Source: Conchocele bisecta
Lineage: Eukaryota; Mollusca; Bivalvia; Lucinida; Thyasiridae
Length of the DNA stretch: 64,000 nt
Reading direction: 5' to 3'
Assembly: GCA_029237695.1 (NCBI GenBank)
Contig: CM055265.1
Span: forward strand, 40,913,840-40,977,839
How positions within the stretch are numbered: position 1 is the stretch's first letter; each line of letters begins with the position of its first letter. Shown here piece after piece: positions 34,560 to 46,541 of the stretch. The translations under genes were made by a program, and so were the position numbers. The notes under the pieces are model-generated. The model saw only the letters and a program-made list of their open reading frames with translations. It had not been told where the DNA came from and did not search any database.

Positions 34560-36112
34560 CAACAGGGCCATGATGGCCCTAATTCGCTCACCTGACTCCA
34601 TGAACACCAGAGGAGAATGTGACATTGAGTTCACGTGTTTTAAAAAAATTGTGCTACTTTTAGATGGCGGTCATCTTGGATTAAGCGATGACTCTCATTT
34701 TACCAAATATGAAAATGCTTCACCCAAGGATCTTAACTTCCTATGAAGTTTGGCCAGCATCGGCCATGTGGTTCCTGAGAAAAAGACGTTCAAAATCTTG
34801 AATAAATGGACCTTTTGGTGGCCATCATGGATGACATAATCATCCAATTCCGACAAATATTGCACCAGAGCAATCGCCTCATCGATACCTTCAATTTGAT
34901 ATATGGCATGAGCATATTCGGTCAAAAATAAAATTTGACCCCAATTTGACCCCACAGGCCATGCCCATTTTTGACCCCGGGGTCACCATTTTCACAACTT
35001 TGAAAGAGCATTGTAAATCGATCCTTCCTACCAAGTTTAGTCGAAATCCGGCCAGCGGTTCATGAGAAGAAGATTTAAGAATTTATGCTATTTTTAGACA
35101 CCGCCATCTTGGATTAGCGATGACCTCCATTTTAACAAATCTGAAAAGGCTTCACCCATGGACCATAACTTTTAAGTTTGGCTACCATGGGCCAAGCGGT
35201 TCATGTGAAGAAGAATTTTGAAATCTCTTATAAAAGAACGACCTTTTGACATTTCGGCGGCCATCTTGGATGACATAACAATCCGATTTCGACAAAAAAT
35301 GTACCAGAGTGATCGCCTCATTGATACCTTCAATTTGATATATAACATGACCATAATCAGTCCAAAATAAAATTTGACCCCACGGGCCACGCCCATTTTT
35401 AACCCCGGGGTCACCATTTTAACAACTTTGAAAGAGCAATGTACATCGATCATTCCTACCAAGTTTTGTCGTTTATGCTATTTTTAGACGGCGGCCATCT
35501 TGGATTAGCGATGACCTCCATTTTAACAAATATGAAAAGGTTTCACCCATGGACCATAAATTTTAAGTTTTGCTACCATGGGCCAAGCGGTTCATGTGAA
35601 GAATTTTGAAATCTCTAATAAAAAGAACGACCTTTTGACCTTTCGGCGGCCATCTTGGATGACATAACAATCCTATTTCGACAAAAAAATGCACCAGAGT
35701 GATCGCCTCATTGATACCTTCAATTTGATATATGACATGACCATATTCAGTCAAAAATACAATTTGACCCCACGGGTCACGCCCATTTTTGACCCCGGGG
35801 TCACCATTTTAACAACTTTGAAAGAGCAATGTACATCGATCATTTCTACCAAGTTTTGTCGAAATCTGGTTGGCGGTTCTTGAGAAGAAGATTTTTTAAG
35901 AATTTGTGCTATTTTTAGACGGCGGCCATCTTGGATTACGTAATGACGTCATTTTAACAATTTTGTAATCCCCCTACCTAAGGACCATGACCATGAAGTT
36001 TGGTGACTATAGACCCAATGGTTACCGAGGAGAAGACGTTTGAAAATGTTCACGGACGACGACGGACACATTGCGGTAACAATAGCTCACATGCGCTTCG
36101 CTCAGGTGAGCT
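34560..36112 (-). mobile_element. E5-family element in inverse orientation
   Basis: It begins with hairpin gggccatgatggccc (34,565-34,579) and ends with agctcacatgcgcttcgctc then aggtgagct (36,084-36,112). These are the inverse ends of E5. About three core units lie between. The right two-thirds, from about 35,020, is part of the block duplicated at 44,822. Confidence 0.75.
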
Positions 36113-36679
36113 AAAAATATTTGTCTATGGGAATTTAACATGGGGTCAAGGAGAACATGGACGAGTCGAAAATCGAAATTGGAAATTGATTCTGAAGCCT
36201 GGCTAGCTTGGAAATTATGGAAGAAAACAAGTTAAATTTTGAAAATCTGTCTACTACGGTATTTCTTCACTTTGTGGGGATTTAACATGGGGAAATTCTT
36301 CAAAATACATGTATAAAGAATACTCATTCTTAAATTTTGATAAAATTTTATATTATTAATAAACCAGATGGCTGCGGCCCGCATGTCGAGTCCGCCGAGG
36401 CATTTGATGGTCTCGGAGTGTATTTATTTGAATTAAGGGTTGTGGAGAGATGTAAAAGCTTTAACGCAAACTTTAGTCATTTAACCTTGATCTTGGGCAT
36501 GTGGGTCACATGGGTGGGCTATAGAATGAAAATATGGATGATAATAAAGAATTACTTTTAAGTGTTGTGGAGATATAAGGCATGTAAAAACTTTAACTCA
36601 AATTTCAGTCATTTGTCCTTGACCTTGGGCATGTGGACCACATGGGCAGGCTATAGATTTCAATTTAAATTCATATTTT

Positions 36680-38048
36680 TTATTTTTACAAATGGATTAT
36701 TGATTTTCTTCATTATTAAATAGGGAACAAATGATCAAAACAAACATAACTAGAAATGTGGCCCGTCGGCACACGAATGCCCCCGCTGGCAGCCAAAGAA
36801 AACGAGGCATATTTGAAAACAAACACAGAGGGCCAGAGAAGCATGGATCTGTTGTCACAGCATGATAGCAGACCTTCACAGCAATGGGTGTGTGAAATAT
36901 CAAACAGATCCATGCAAGAAAACAGACATTATAAGACACTTACCCGAGTATGTGACCTTGACTCTGGGCTTAGCGGGGGCGGGATGATCGTGGATTTGTC
37001 ACAGGTTGGTAGAGGACCATTAGAGCAATGCGTGTGTGAAATATCAACCAGATCCATGCAAGGAAACAGACAATATAAGACATTTACCTGAGCATTTCAA
37101 AAGCACCAAGTATGTGACGACCCTGTGCTTAGAAGGGGTGGGACGATCATGGATTTTTCACAGGGACCAGATAGACCAAATAGAGGACCATTACAGCAAT
37201 GCATGCAAGAAATATCAACCAGATCCATGCAAGGAAACAGACAATATAAGACATTTACCTGAGCGTTTCAAAAGCACCAAGTATGTGACGACCCTGTGCT
37301 TAGAAGGGGTGGGACGATCATGGATTTTTCACAGGGACCAGATAGACCAAATAGAGGACCATTACAGCAATGCATGCAAGAAATATCAAGCAGATCCGTG
37401 CAAGGAAACATTTACCCGAGCGTTATGGTTTCAAATTCACCAAGTATGTGACCTCGACTCTGGGCTTAGCGTGGGCGGGATGATCATGGATTTGTCATAG
37501 GGTGGTAGAGGACCATTAGAGCAATGTGTGTGTGAAATGTGAAGCAGATGCAAGCAAGGAAACAGAAATTATAAGCCATTTACTCTAACGTTAAGGTTTC
37601 GAACGCACCAAGTCTGTGACCTTGACCCTGGGCTTAGCGGGGGTGGGACAAATGCAATTTGTCACAGGGCGGTAGCGGACCATTGGAGCAATGCGTGTGT
37701 GAAATGTGAAGCAGATCCGAGGAAGGAGCGTTAAGGGACGGATGTTAGGGGACAGACGTACGTACGGCAACACTATATGCCCCCTTCACCATTCGGTGGC
37801 AGGGGCATAAAAAAACAAATTTAAACATTCACTTATTTGAGTGTATTATTACTTATTCACTTTTTATACTGCATTACGGTTGAAAATTTACTTTGTTGAG
37901 TTGCTTTTTGCAGCTCAACTAAGTAAATTTTCAACTTTATTACAGTATTACCCTTACTCAATTTGTGTACTCCCACTATTGATATTCAATGCGTATTCAG
38001 CTAAATAAGTGCGTATAATATGCCAATATGAACCTTATCTGGAGCTCT
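36680..38048. mobile_element. CAGAGCTCC-type MITE fragment hosting E7
   Basis: Left flank tattgattttcttcattatt and right part gctttttgcagctcaactaa through ccttatctggagctctg (to 38,048) match the intact relative at 56,294-56,632. The left terminus has been lost. Confidence 0.6.
36736..37810 (-). mobile_element. Tandem-core element E7 (copy 1) nested in a CAGAGCTCC MITE
   Basis: The left end reads ctagaaatgtggcccgtcgg and gaatgcccccgctggcagcc. About six core units follow with cttgaccctgggcttagcgg and gtgtgtgaaatgtgaagcag. The right end has a gacggatg/gtacgtacgg run and a hairpin tgcccccttcacc...ggtggcaggggca (37,779-37,808). The uninterrupted host sequence (gggaacaaatgat then aaaaaa) is visible at 56,398-56,420. 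The core is related to E1. Two units at 37,088-37,400 are almost identical, showing recent unit duplication. Confidence 0.7.
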
Positions 38049-38375
38049 GTCAATATGACTGTAACATGCCTTGAATGCATATATTCAGCCAGCAGTATGG
38101 AAGGGATACAAAACACAAAGACAAGTGAATTATCGTTTATCATTGCACCTTTATTAAACATAAATAAATCTACTTTGATTTGCGACATTCATCAACATGA
38201 CACACATGTATACAAGAACATTAAAATCATGAAATTACTGTAATGTGCGAATGGAATGGAGACGTCAAATGCACATTGGCATTTTAAAATAGTGAAATGA
38301 TAACTGTAATGAAATGAGATGAAATACATGTTTTATATGACGTTTAATGGTGAAAACACCTTTACACAACTTTTT

Positions 38376-38560
38376 AACGCTTACAATGCTGAATTAAATT
38401 TTGTCACCTGTTGTTTATTAGTTTTATTAAAAACATGTTTTGACAACACTTTACAATCATTTCCATTGTAAATGATTCTGAAGTCCTTTAAAACCAGGTT
38501 TTTATTGAGAAAGAAGGCAAGATACAAAACAAAAGCAGATGACGAGTACCGGGTATTGAT
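38376..38560. mobile_element. Family B2 palindromic MITE remnant
   Basis: TTAACGCTTACAATGCTGAA starts it and the centre is atgttttgacaacacttta, then ttccattgtaaatgatt. The right end is degenerate. It recurs in copy 2 at 48,500-48,690. Confidence 0.65.
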
Positions 38561-38671
38561 TTTTTCTCAATGAAATGTTGTGACCACTCATTTAAACCAT
38601 CTTGATGAGACAGTTCAAATGGGTGGTGGTCGTTACATATAATTCTTATCTTGCACACACAATAAAAAATA

Positions 38672-38736
38672 AGATTTGGAAAAGTCGCGGGAATACTGGA
38701 CGAGGCCTTCCGGCCTTCGTCCAGTATTCCCGCGAC
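38672..38736. repeat. GC-rich near-perfect hairpin
   Basis: Arm aaaagtcgcgggaatactgg continues to acga. The loop region ggccttccggcct is itself palindromic, and the inverse arm ends cgcgacttttc. Arms are about 24 nt without mismatch. The same hairpin is unchanged at 48,797-48,858. Confidence 0.85.
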
Positions 38737-39505
38737 TTTTCGGTCATATCCTCAACATGAAATGAGATCTAAAATCCTTTCAAATTGAACCACATTGTTT
38801 GGGTACATATACAAGTTCTACAACTTTGGCAAGCCTCTTTCACATGTGTACATGAGTTATGTCCCTTTACATGATAACAGTAAATGCGAATTTCGTTATA
38901 AATTCTATATTTGCCCATACAAACTTGTTAGTTGTATGACGTAAAGTGAAACGCCCCAGCACGTGGGTTGTAAATACACAAGAGAATAGACTGATTGCTG
39001 GATTGCTGGATTCCTGCGCACACCAGGATAAATGCACGTTTTGCAAAATGTTTACCGTATGTGTAGTACATGTATATATATATGCGAGCCACTGTAACAA
39101 AATAATTGGCTTATTTAGTTTGTGTTCAATGTATTCCCAGCTAGTCTGCGCATCAGGGGCCCGTTTCACTAAACTTCGTACGACTAAAATCTTCGCAAGT
39201 GCAAATTTAGGATCCTGATCTGATGCCAGGTCCTCGCCACCCCAGAATCACTTGGCCCCTCCCAAAAGCACTAGGATCAGTAATAATGTTACTACTTTTA
39301 TAATGGGCAATAACCCAATTCAACTCCCAGGTAACAAAATATCTATCAGAAGATTGCACGGTGGTTAAATAAAAGCTAGTGGAACAGGCAACTTTTCTAC
39401 ACCTGGACTAAATCCCAACGCTCCAGCCCAAATGCCTGTGCATATATTATCAGGGTTTTCAATAGCGACACTTTGTTTGGGGCATGTTGACTGTTGCAAT
39501 TTGCG

Positions 39506-39720
39506 TTAACGTTAGAATGAAGGGAACCAGAAATTATCATCTGCTGTTGTTTCATATTTTGTCCATTTTTTTTCTCAACAACAAACATGGTTTGGCAGCA
39601 TTTTAGAATCATTTGAAAAATGATTCTAAAGTGCTGCCAAACCATGTTTTTGTTGACGAAAATGGAATTGAGCAAATCAACAGCAGATAACAATATTTAA
39701 TTCACCATTGTAAGAGTTAA
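39506..39720. mobile_element. Family B2 palindromic MITE with TTAA ends
   Basis: TTAACGTTAGAATGAAGGGA is at the left and TAAGAGTTAA at the right. Centre: ggtttggcagcattttagaa, tcatttgaaaaatgatt and the inverse arm. Copy 2 has the same element at 49,894-50,108. Confidence 0.75.
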
Positions 39721-40588
39721 ACTCCTTGAATTTGTAGCACATAGGTATTTTCGCTGTATAAAAGATAATAAAATTATATTTCGGTCAAAATTTGGTGAAT
39801 TTGACAATTTGAATTCCAAAACCTACTGTATTGAAAACCCTGGGTAAACAGCCACATAAAACTATCACAGTAACTGCAGTTAAAAATATTGCTATCTCCC
39901 ATACACATCCACAGGTACACATTATGAACACCCTACTGTGACACTGACTTTCTGAGCATTTTCTCGAAATTTAAACTAAAAATTAAACAGTTAAATATAA
40001 CGGAATGGAAAATGAGACAGACGGATGGACGGCTTTTGCATCCATATATCTATTTCTTCGCTACGCGATGAACTAACAAATTATACTGTTTGAATTTCAA
40101 TTGAGATTTCAAGTTCATTCTCAGAGTTTTACAATTTCATGTCCAGTTTTCATACAATTGCGTACATGTATACACATACATTTTGGACATATATGTACAT
40201 GGAAGACAGAATACATAAATACAGAAATTAAATGTTAACAGTATGGCACAGAATATTGAAATAACGACTAGAAACAGCGGCATGTCAATTCTCACGTTTT
40301 GGCTGATGTCAGCATTTTTGTCATCATTTGCAATGTTAAAATGTTGCCAATTCAATCTGATTTGATTCAATTTGGAATGTTTGCTTACTATCTTGTTTTA
40401 GTCATAATTTTACAATTTTAAAATTGTTACTTATAAGGCCAAATCTGCTGTTTTCTCTTTAATATTTTTTCATCATTTGCACTTATTTGCACTATTTGCT
40501 TATTTCACTCAATATTCCTTTCCATCTCTGCAAACAATTTTATGCATGATACTATTGTTTTCAAGCATGTTGCTGCAGCAAAAGCTCC

Positions 40589-40799
40589 AGTAGCCGATTT
40601 CATCAAAATTGCAAAGTATACTTTAGTAGCAAAGTATACTTTGAGGGAGAAATTTTCAATTTTATGATAAATTTATTAATTTTTATTATACTGAATTCAT
40701 TACATTATCACAGCCATTTTGGCTGTGATAATGTAATAAATTCAGTATAATAATTCTTGCTAGTAAAGTATACTTTGCAATGTTGGTGAAATCGGCTAC
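40589..40799. mobile_element. Family A palindromic MITE, internally shortened
   Basis: Ends agtagccgatttcatcaa and tggtgaaatcggctac, paired aaagtatacttt motifs, and a hairpin with cattatcacagcc. The right arm lacks the segment from ctgcatacttttaatc to the right terminal region. The counterpart in copy 2 (51,008-51,276) keeps that segment but has lost other bases. Confidence 0.8.
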
Positions 40800-40859
40800 A
40801 GATAAGGTGTGTAGTGGAGTATTTTATGCACTTATTTTAGCAATGTGAAAATATGCATT

Positions 40860-41090
40860 GATTTTCAAATTGAGTAGTGAAAATACTATAATAAAGTTGA
40901 AAATTTACTTTAATATAGTTGAGCTGCATAAGTGAATTTTTAAATTTGTTTTATTTTTTATCGTTTGTTCCCTATTTAAATAGGAAGAAAATTAATAATA
41001 CATTTGTAAAAGTAAATTACGCATTGAATTTGAAATTTGGGGGTATAATACTCTTTAGATACAAAACTATCTGGTGCTATGGCTGCAGTA
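40860..41090 (-). mobile_element. CAGAGCTCC-type MITE fragment, inverse orientation
   Basis: gttgaaaatttactttaata, gttccctatttaaataggaa and acatttgtaaaagtaaatta correspond, inverted, to the element at 56,294-56,632. Copy 2 has it at 51,330-51,560. Confidence 0.55.
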
Positions 41091-41204
41091 CAATGGACCT
41101 ACCCTAAATCCTGACACACAGGAAACCTCGGACTGTTTATTTTGCCATTTATTTCTAATAATATCTTCAAGATGACAAATACACCTTCCAGTACTCGCTG
41201 TCCT

Positions 41205-41493
41205 GTAGCCTATTTCACCAACATTGCAAAGTATACTTTTCTAGCATTCTAGCAAAGTATACTTTTCAATTTTCAATTTTAGGATAAATTTATTATTTTT
41301 TATTATACTGAATTTATTACCTTATCACAGCCATTTTGGCTATGATAATGTAATAAATTCAGTATAATAATTCTGCATACTTTTAATCATCAAATATATG
41401 CAGTCGTTAGTTCTATATGAAATAATGCATTTCAGGAAAAATAAATGATTACTCCCTCAAAGTATACTTTGCAATGTTGGTGAAATCGGCTAC
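41205..41493. mobile_element. Family A palindromic MITE
   Basis: gtagcctatttcaccaacat and the inverse atgttggtgaaatcggctac enclose a hairpin with attatcatagccaaaatggc on the minus strand. The counterpart in copy 2 is 51,685-51,946. Confidence 0.8.
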
Positions 41494-41500
41494 TGAATTA

Positions 41501-41569
41501 CAGTGGAACCTCTGTAAACCCGACACACGAGCCACCTCCCAGGATGTCCAGTTTATAGAGGCTCCACAT
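41501..41569. mobile_element. pogo/Tigger-like mini inverted repeat, diverged
   Basis: Preceded by TA, it begins CAGTGGAACCTCTGTAAACC and ends with the near-inverse ggatgtccagtttatagagg then ctccac. The terminus matches the pogo/Tigger type of Tc1-mariner ends. Copy 2 counterpart near 51,955-52,020. Confidence 0.6.
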
Positions 41570-41608
41570 CAATCTCTCAGAACAGGTTAATCCCAGTGCT
41601 CATAACCA

Positions 41609-41800
41609 CCGGTGGAAGACTGGCATCTGTGCCGTAAGAAAATGCACATTGAAAAAAGATCCCAGAAAAACATTATATACATGTAATTAATAGAACCGTT
41701 AAATACAGTACAACAACAGGTGGGTGGGGTAATGGGATTTTTTTTTCAATGGGGATTTTTTAAAAACACATGTTCCCGAGTCTTTTACCCATGTTCACCA
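41609..41800. mobile_element. Diverged hAT-type MITE
   Basis: ccggtggaagactggcatct is at the left and ccgagtcttttacccatg at the right, with internal acaggtgggtggggtaatgg. It is related to the intact 195-bp palindrome at 32,290-32,484. Copy 2 counterpart at 52,062-52,245. Confidence 0.65.
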
Positions 41801-42241
41801 GCTGATGGCTCACATAATACTGACTAATACACCCTGTGCAGTCACATGCTAAAACATGAATATTCATCACATTTGGTTGCATAAGGTGTAATAGTAAAAC
41901 TGTAATATTGTAGTTAAAACAATCGGTGACCACAGCTATCTTGGTTTACCCTATACAACCTGGTACTATAAACACGAATATATGTGTTTCTAGTATCGTG
42001 TTCTATAATGTGTACCGGTAATAATGGACCTGTATTAAAATCATGTGGGTTTCATAAATTGCCCTATGCAACCCAATACAGTGGAACCTCTCTAAACCAA
42101 ACACCCGGGGGAGCCTATTGTGTCTAATTTAGATGGGTTTCAAATTGTGTCTAATTTAGATAGGTTTCAATGTAATTTATGTCATTATCGTGTCTGTTCA
42201 TAACAGAAAATGACAAAATTTGGCCATTGAGTGCTTAATTA

Positions 42242-42308
42242 CAGTGGATCCTCTCTAAACCGGACACCCTGGGGTTCCCAGGGTGTCCGGTTTAGAAAGG
42301 TTCCACTG
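42242..42308. mobile_element. 67-bp pogo/Tigger-like palindrome with TA duplication
   Basis: CAGTGGATCCTCTCTAAACC and the inverse GGTTTAGAAAGGTTCCACTG enclose cggacaccctgggg and its inverse. TA flanks both sides (42,240-42,241 and 42,309-42,310). It is essentially two terminal repeats back to back. Related copies: 42,825-42,890, 52,699-52,764, 53,241-53,306, and a one-ended one at 42,078. Confidence 0.85.
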
Positions 42309-42539
42309 TACTAGAAACATAAATAGTTGCGTCTCTAGCATCGGGCTGCATAGGGTGTAATAATAGACCTCCAATAAATCACGTGGGATTTACTATAATA
42401 TCACAATGAATGGACACAACTGACACCAATATCAGAGCTTGGCTGTCAGAGTGCCTGTTCATACCCTGAGACAAACTCTACATACATGTAAGCTGTGACA
42501 CGCCATGTGATTTTGTCAATAATACCATGTGCGATTTTT

Positions 42540-42716
42540 CAAGAAATATGAAAATATCGCCATCTTTTAACGTCATTTACAGAAAATATCACATTCATTT
42601 ACAGAAAATGTCACATTTTCTGTAAATGAATGTGATATTTTCTGTAGTGACATTTTCTGTAAATGAATGTGATATTTTCTGTAAATGACGTCGAAAGATG
42701 GCGATATTTTCATAGC
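42540..42716. repeat. Long palindrome with unequal arms (copy 1)
   Basis: The left arm contains gaaaatatcgccatctttta, cgtcatttacagaaaatatc and acattcatttacagaaaatg. The right arm is the inverse, but contains the module cattttctgtaaatgaatgtg twice. The counterpart at 53,003-53,129 has one module per arm, so copy 1 gained about 37 bp on one arm. Confidence 0.85.
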
Positions 42717-42824
42717 AAATGGAAAATATTGCAAATGCTTTTCATGAAAAATCGCACATGCTCTTAGGTACAAAATCATATGGCGTGTCTCCGATGTAAG
42801 TCAAACTGTACAATACATCTTGTA

Positions 42825-42890
42825 CAGTGGAACTTCTCCAAACCGGACACCCTGGGGATCACCCATTTCCGGTTTGGAGAGATTCCGCTG
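42825..42890. mobile_element. pogo/Tigger-like 66-bp inverted repeat
   Basis: TA-flanked CAGTGGAACTTCTCCAAACC and the inverse ggtttggagagattccgctg. It has small mismatches in the centre. Copy 2 counterpart at 53,241-53,306. Confidence 0.8.
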
Positions 42891-43169
42891 TATGTCTTTC
42901 TATTTGTGATATTTGCGCAATATACAATATAATATTGATAATTATCAACGTTCTGTGGTTAAATTTAGTGACAATTTTGCTATAGGAATTTGTTTTGCAG
43001 GTCCACAGATTATAAGAATGGTACAACGTGCTAAACTAGTTTGTCAGGATATAGCCTATTGTAAATATCAATTTGAAAACAGCTAATTTCCTCATATTGC
43101 ACAAACCTGTAGCCTGATAACAATTTATAGTGTGTGTTAGAAGCATTACAGTGATTCATTGATGGAATG

Positions 43170-43260
43170 GGGAACAGTGCAGATCCTGATCAGACGGTAC
43201 GGATGCACGGCAGATATGAATCTACACTGGTCATAAAATTTCCCCAGTTACAGCCACATA
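43170..43260. repeat. Interspersed repeat with cagatcctgatcagac
   Basis: The phrase gtgcagatcctgatcagac followed by ctacactggtcataaaa recurs at 53,648-53,740 and twice at 56,685-56,850. It is a dispersed repeat fragment without coding content. Confidence 0.6.
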
Positions 43261-43401
43261 TAACATTACATGTTACCTGTTTCAAGTTATTTAGCGTAGA
43301 AAATGGTGTACTATTGCACTGGAATGGGTGAAAGTCTAAATGTGTCGGCCGACATCAGTGACCCAATCAAACAACATGGGATGTAACATACTGACTACTG
43401 T

Positions 43402-43616
43402 TTAACCCTTACACCGCTATCTTAAACTTTTTGTCGTCTGCTGTTTATTTCTATTTTCCATTTGTATCATCAAAAACATGTTTTGACAGCACTTTAGAAT
43501 AATTTCCATTGGAAATGATTGTGAAGTGCAGTCAAAACATGTTTTATTGAGAAATAAGACAATATATAAAAGCAACAGCAGACGACAATTGTTGTGTGTA
43601 GCAGTCAAAGGGTTAA
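43402..43616. mobile_element. Family B2 palindromic MITE with TTAA ends
   Basis: TTAACCCTTACACCGCTATC and the inverse end aaagggTTAA. Subterminal gtcgtctgctgtt and aacagcagacgac. Centre: acatgttttgacagcacttt, ttccattggaaatgatt and the inverse. Copy 2 counterpart at 54,239-54,475. Confidence 0.85.
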
Positions 43617-43802
43617 AACTAAGACATACACAAAACTTGTACATGTATCAGAAATAAAGATCATGAATGCATGTATGACACAATGTGTTTATTTAAGCGT
43701 AGTGGATGGCAGAGATCTTGATAGTGTTACAAGGAGAAGTTGCAACCAAGTTTTGCTGAACGATATAGTATTGGCTAAGCAGTGTGGCAACTTTGACAGA
43801 CT

Positions 43803-43971
43803 GGGCCCGGTTGTTCAAAACACCAGTTAGCTTAACAGACTGTTAAATCCTTAACGGACTGTTAAATCCTTAACTGAATGGTTAAAATCTTTGTTAAAAC
43901 AGAGATTTCAACCATTCAGTTAAGGATTTAACAGTCCGTTAAGCTAACGGATGTTTTGAGCAACCGGGCCC
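43803..43971. mobile_element. 169-bp MITE with GGGCCCGGTTGTTC ends
   Basis: GGGCCCGGTTGTTCAAAACA at the left and the inverse gttttgagcaaccgggccc at the right. Repeats of ctgttaaatccttaac lie inside. Copy 2 (54,659-54,702) keeps only the left 45 bp, with the deletion ending at an aat shared by both sides. Confidence 0.8.
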
Positions 43972-44562
43972 TGAATGACAAGCAGCATAGTCTCGGATAA
44001 GGCTGCATCAACAAGGTGCATGATCGCGTGGTTACAACAACAACAACAATGGCTGAAAGTGTTGAAAGCGCGCCCACTTCAAAGTTAGTATTATTTGATA
44101 TTTTCCTTAATAGGCAACGTATTTTGATGAAATATGGCGCAGAAAACGTGTCTTGGTAATCTGCATTTGGTGGTCCCGGGAGTTCGGCACATATTTATGT
44201 CGTTTTTGCAATGAATCTTCGCAAAAGCGACAGGAGTTTGGGCCAAAGTACTGAGACCACCAAAATGCAGCTTAACAACACGCGTTTGATATACGCCATA
44301 TTTCATCAAAATCCGTTACATAATAAGGACAAAATAAAAGAATACGTACTTTGAATCGGAGGGTTTCTGAACGTTGTTGTTGTAACAACGTGATCATACA
44401 CCTTGATCAATATGTTGATTAATATAGGACAGGCAATATCATTTTGTACCTATTAAACAACATGTGCAATATCTCATGAAAGATATTTACAAAATGTACG
44501 GTACTTTCTGCAAATAATGTCGAAAGTTGGCGACATTTAGAATTCCGCACGTGCTATTTAAT

Positions 44563-44763
44563 GATAATTCCAGCACAAAAATATTTACACAATTCCCTAA
44601 CATTTGATTGGCCCGTAGCAAGTCTCTGTCCAAAATTTATATCCCAGTAAACTCCCACGCCGAACTACTTTCCGTAACCGTGAGGCGCAGTTAAAATAAT
44701 TCTTAAGAAAACGGAAAATAAACACATTTTCTTGTTGAATTTATTTCAAATGCTGGAATTATA
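44563..44763. repeat. 200-bp inverted-repeat feature at the block junction
   Basis: ataattccagca (44,563) and its inverse tgctggaattat (to 44,763) bracket unrelated sequence. The start coincides with the point where copy 1 and copy 2 stop matching. It may be a small element inserted at, or used in, the rearrangement. Confidence 0.5.
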
Positions 44764-44821
44764 AGGAATGAATGGCCTTTTTGTGGAATTTATCAGGCAG
44801 GGATATAAACTTGGAAAAGTG

Positions 44822-45934
44822 CATCGATCATTCCTACCAATTTTTGTCGAAATCCGGCTAGCGGTTCATGAGAAGAATATTTTTTAAGAATTTATGCTAT
44901 TTTCAGACGGCGGCCATCTTGGATTAGCGATGACCTCCATTTTAACAAATATGAAAAGGCTTCACCCATGGACCATAACTTTTAAGCTTGACTACCATGG
45001 GCCAAGCGGTTCATGTGAAGAAGAATTTTGAAATCTCTAATAAAAGAACGACCTTTTGACCTTTCGGCGGCCATCTTGGATGACATAACAATCCGATTTC
45101 GACAAAAAATGTACCAGAGTGATCGCCTCATTGATACCTTCGATTTGATATATAACATGACCATATTCGGTCCAAAATAAAATTTGACCCCACGGGCCAT
45201 GCCCATTTTTGACCCCGGGGTCACCATTTTAACAACTTTGAAAGAGCAATGTAAATCAATCATTCCTACCAAGTTTTGTCGAAATCCGGCTAGCGGTTCA
45301 TGAGAAGAAGATTTTTTAAGAATGTATACTATTTTTAGACGGCGGCCATCTTGGATTAGCGATGACCTCCATTTTAACAAATATGACTTTTAAGTTTGGC
45401 TACTATGGGCCAAGCGGTTCATGTGAAGAATTTTGAAATCTCTAATAAAAGAACGACCTTTTGACCTTTCGGCGGCCATCTTGGATGACATAACAATCCG
45501 ATTTCGACAAAAAATGCACCAGAGTGATCGCCTCATTGATACCTTCAATTTGATATATGACATGACCATATTCAGTCAAAAATAAAATTTGACCCCACGG
45601 GCCACGCCCATTTTTGACCCCGGGGTCACCATTTTAACAACTTTGAAAGAGCAATGTACATCGATCATTCCTACCAAGTTTTGTCGAAATCCGGTTGGCG
45701 GTTCCTGAGAAGATTTTTTAAGAATTTGTGCTATTTTTAGATGGCGGCCATCTTGGATTACGTAATGACGTCATTTTAACAATTTTGTAATCCCCCTACC
45801 TAAGGACCATGACCATGAAGTTTGGTGACTATAGACCCAATGGTTACCGAGGAGACGACGTTTGAAAATGTTCACGGACGACGACGGACACATTGCGGTA
45901 ACAATAGCTCACATGAGCTTCGCTCAGGTGAGCT
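44822..45934 (-). mobile_element. E5-family element, inverse, 5'-complete only (copy 2)
   Basis: Core units with gcggccatcttggattagcg and ggtcaccattttaacaactt end at the agctcacatgagcttcgctc hairpin (45,906-45,934). The other terminus with the gggccat hairpin is absent, being cut at the junction near 44,822. Confidence 0.7.
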
Positions 45935-46541
45935 AAAAATACTTCTCTATGGGAATTTAGCATGGGGTCAAGGAGAACATGGAGGACGAGTCGAAAATCA
46001 AAATTGGAAATTGATTCTGAAGCCTGGCTAGCTTGGAAATTATGGAAGAAAACAAGTTAAATTTTGAAAATCGGTCTACTATTTCTTCACTTTGTGGGGA
46101 TTTAACATGGGGAAATTCTTCAAAATATAAAGAATACTCATTCTTAAATTTTTATCAAATTTAATATTATTAATAAACCAGATGGCCGCGGCCCGCATGT
46201 CGAGTCCGCCGAGGCATTTGATGGTCTCAGAGTATTTATTTGAATCAAGAGTTGTGGAGATATGTAAAAGCTTTAACGCAAACTTTAGTCATTTAACCTT
46301 GATCTTGGGCATGTGGGCCACATGGGTGGGCTATAGAATGAAAATATGGATAATAATAAATAATTACTTTTAAGTGTTGTGGAGATATAAGGCATGTAAA
46401 AACTTTAACACAAATTTCAGTCATTTGTCCTTGACCATGTGGACCACATGGGCAGGCTATAGATTTCAATTTAAATGCATATTTTTTATTTTTACAAATG
46501 AATTATTGATTTTCTTCATTATTAAATAGGGAACAAATGAT

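Larger units (their letters stand above)
35020..44563. repeat. Copy 1 of a roughly 10 kb directly repeated block
   Basis: Nearly every segment reappears in the same order and orientation at 44,822-55,289, with scattered substitutions and indels. The left boundary lies inside an E5-family array. The right boundary is where tgctatttaatg is followed by ataattccagca, the start of a 200-bp inverted-repeat feature. Copy 1 has one more E7 core unit at 37,088-37,400 and an intact 169-bp MITE at 43,803-43,971. It lacks three insertions seen in copy 2. No host gene is recognised in it. Confidence 0.9.

Noticed and set aside
30664..36206. Opposed E5 elements at 28.6 and 34.6 kb as ends of one large element
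   Set aside because: Each has its own complete pair of termini, so they are separate insertions in opposite orientation.
37036..37500. A 154-codon frame with an internal near-perfect duplication
   Set aside because: The duplication is exactly the E7 core unit. The frame is open by chance and is absent in the second copy of the element because unit number differs.
43402..43616. Central hairpin of B2 as a microRNA precursor
   Set aside because: Arms are too perfect and it lies inside a multi-copy TTAA-flanked MITE. Small interfering RNAs are possible, but a microRNA gene is not supported by sequence.
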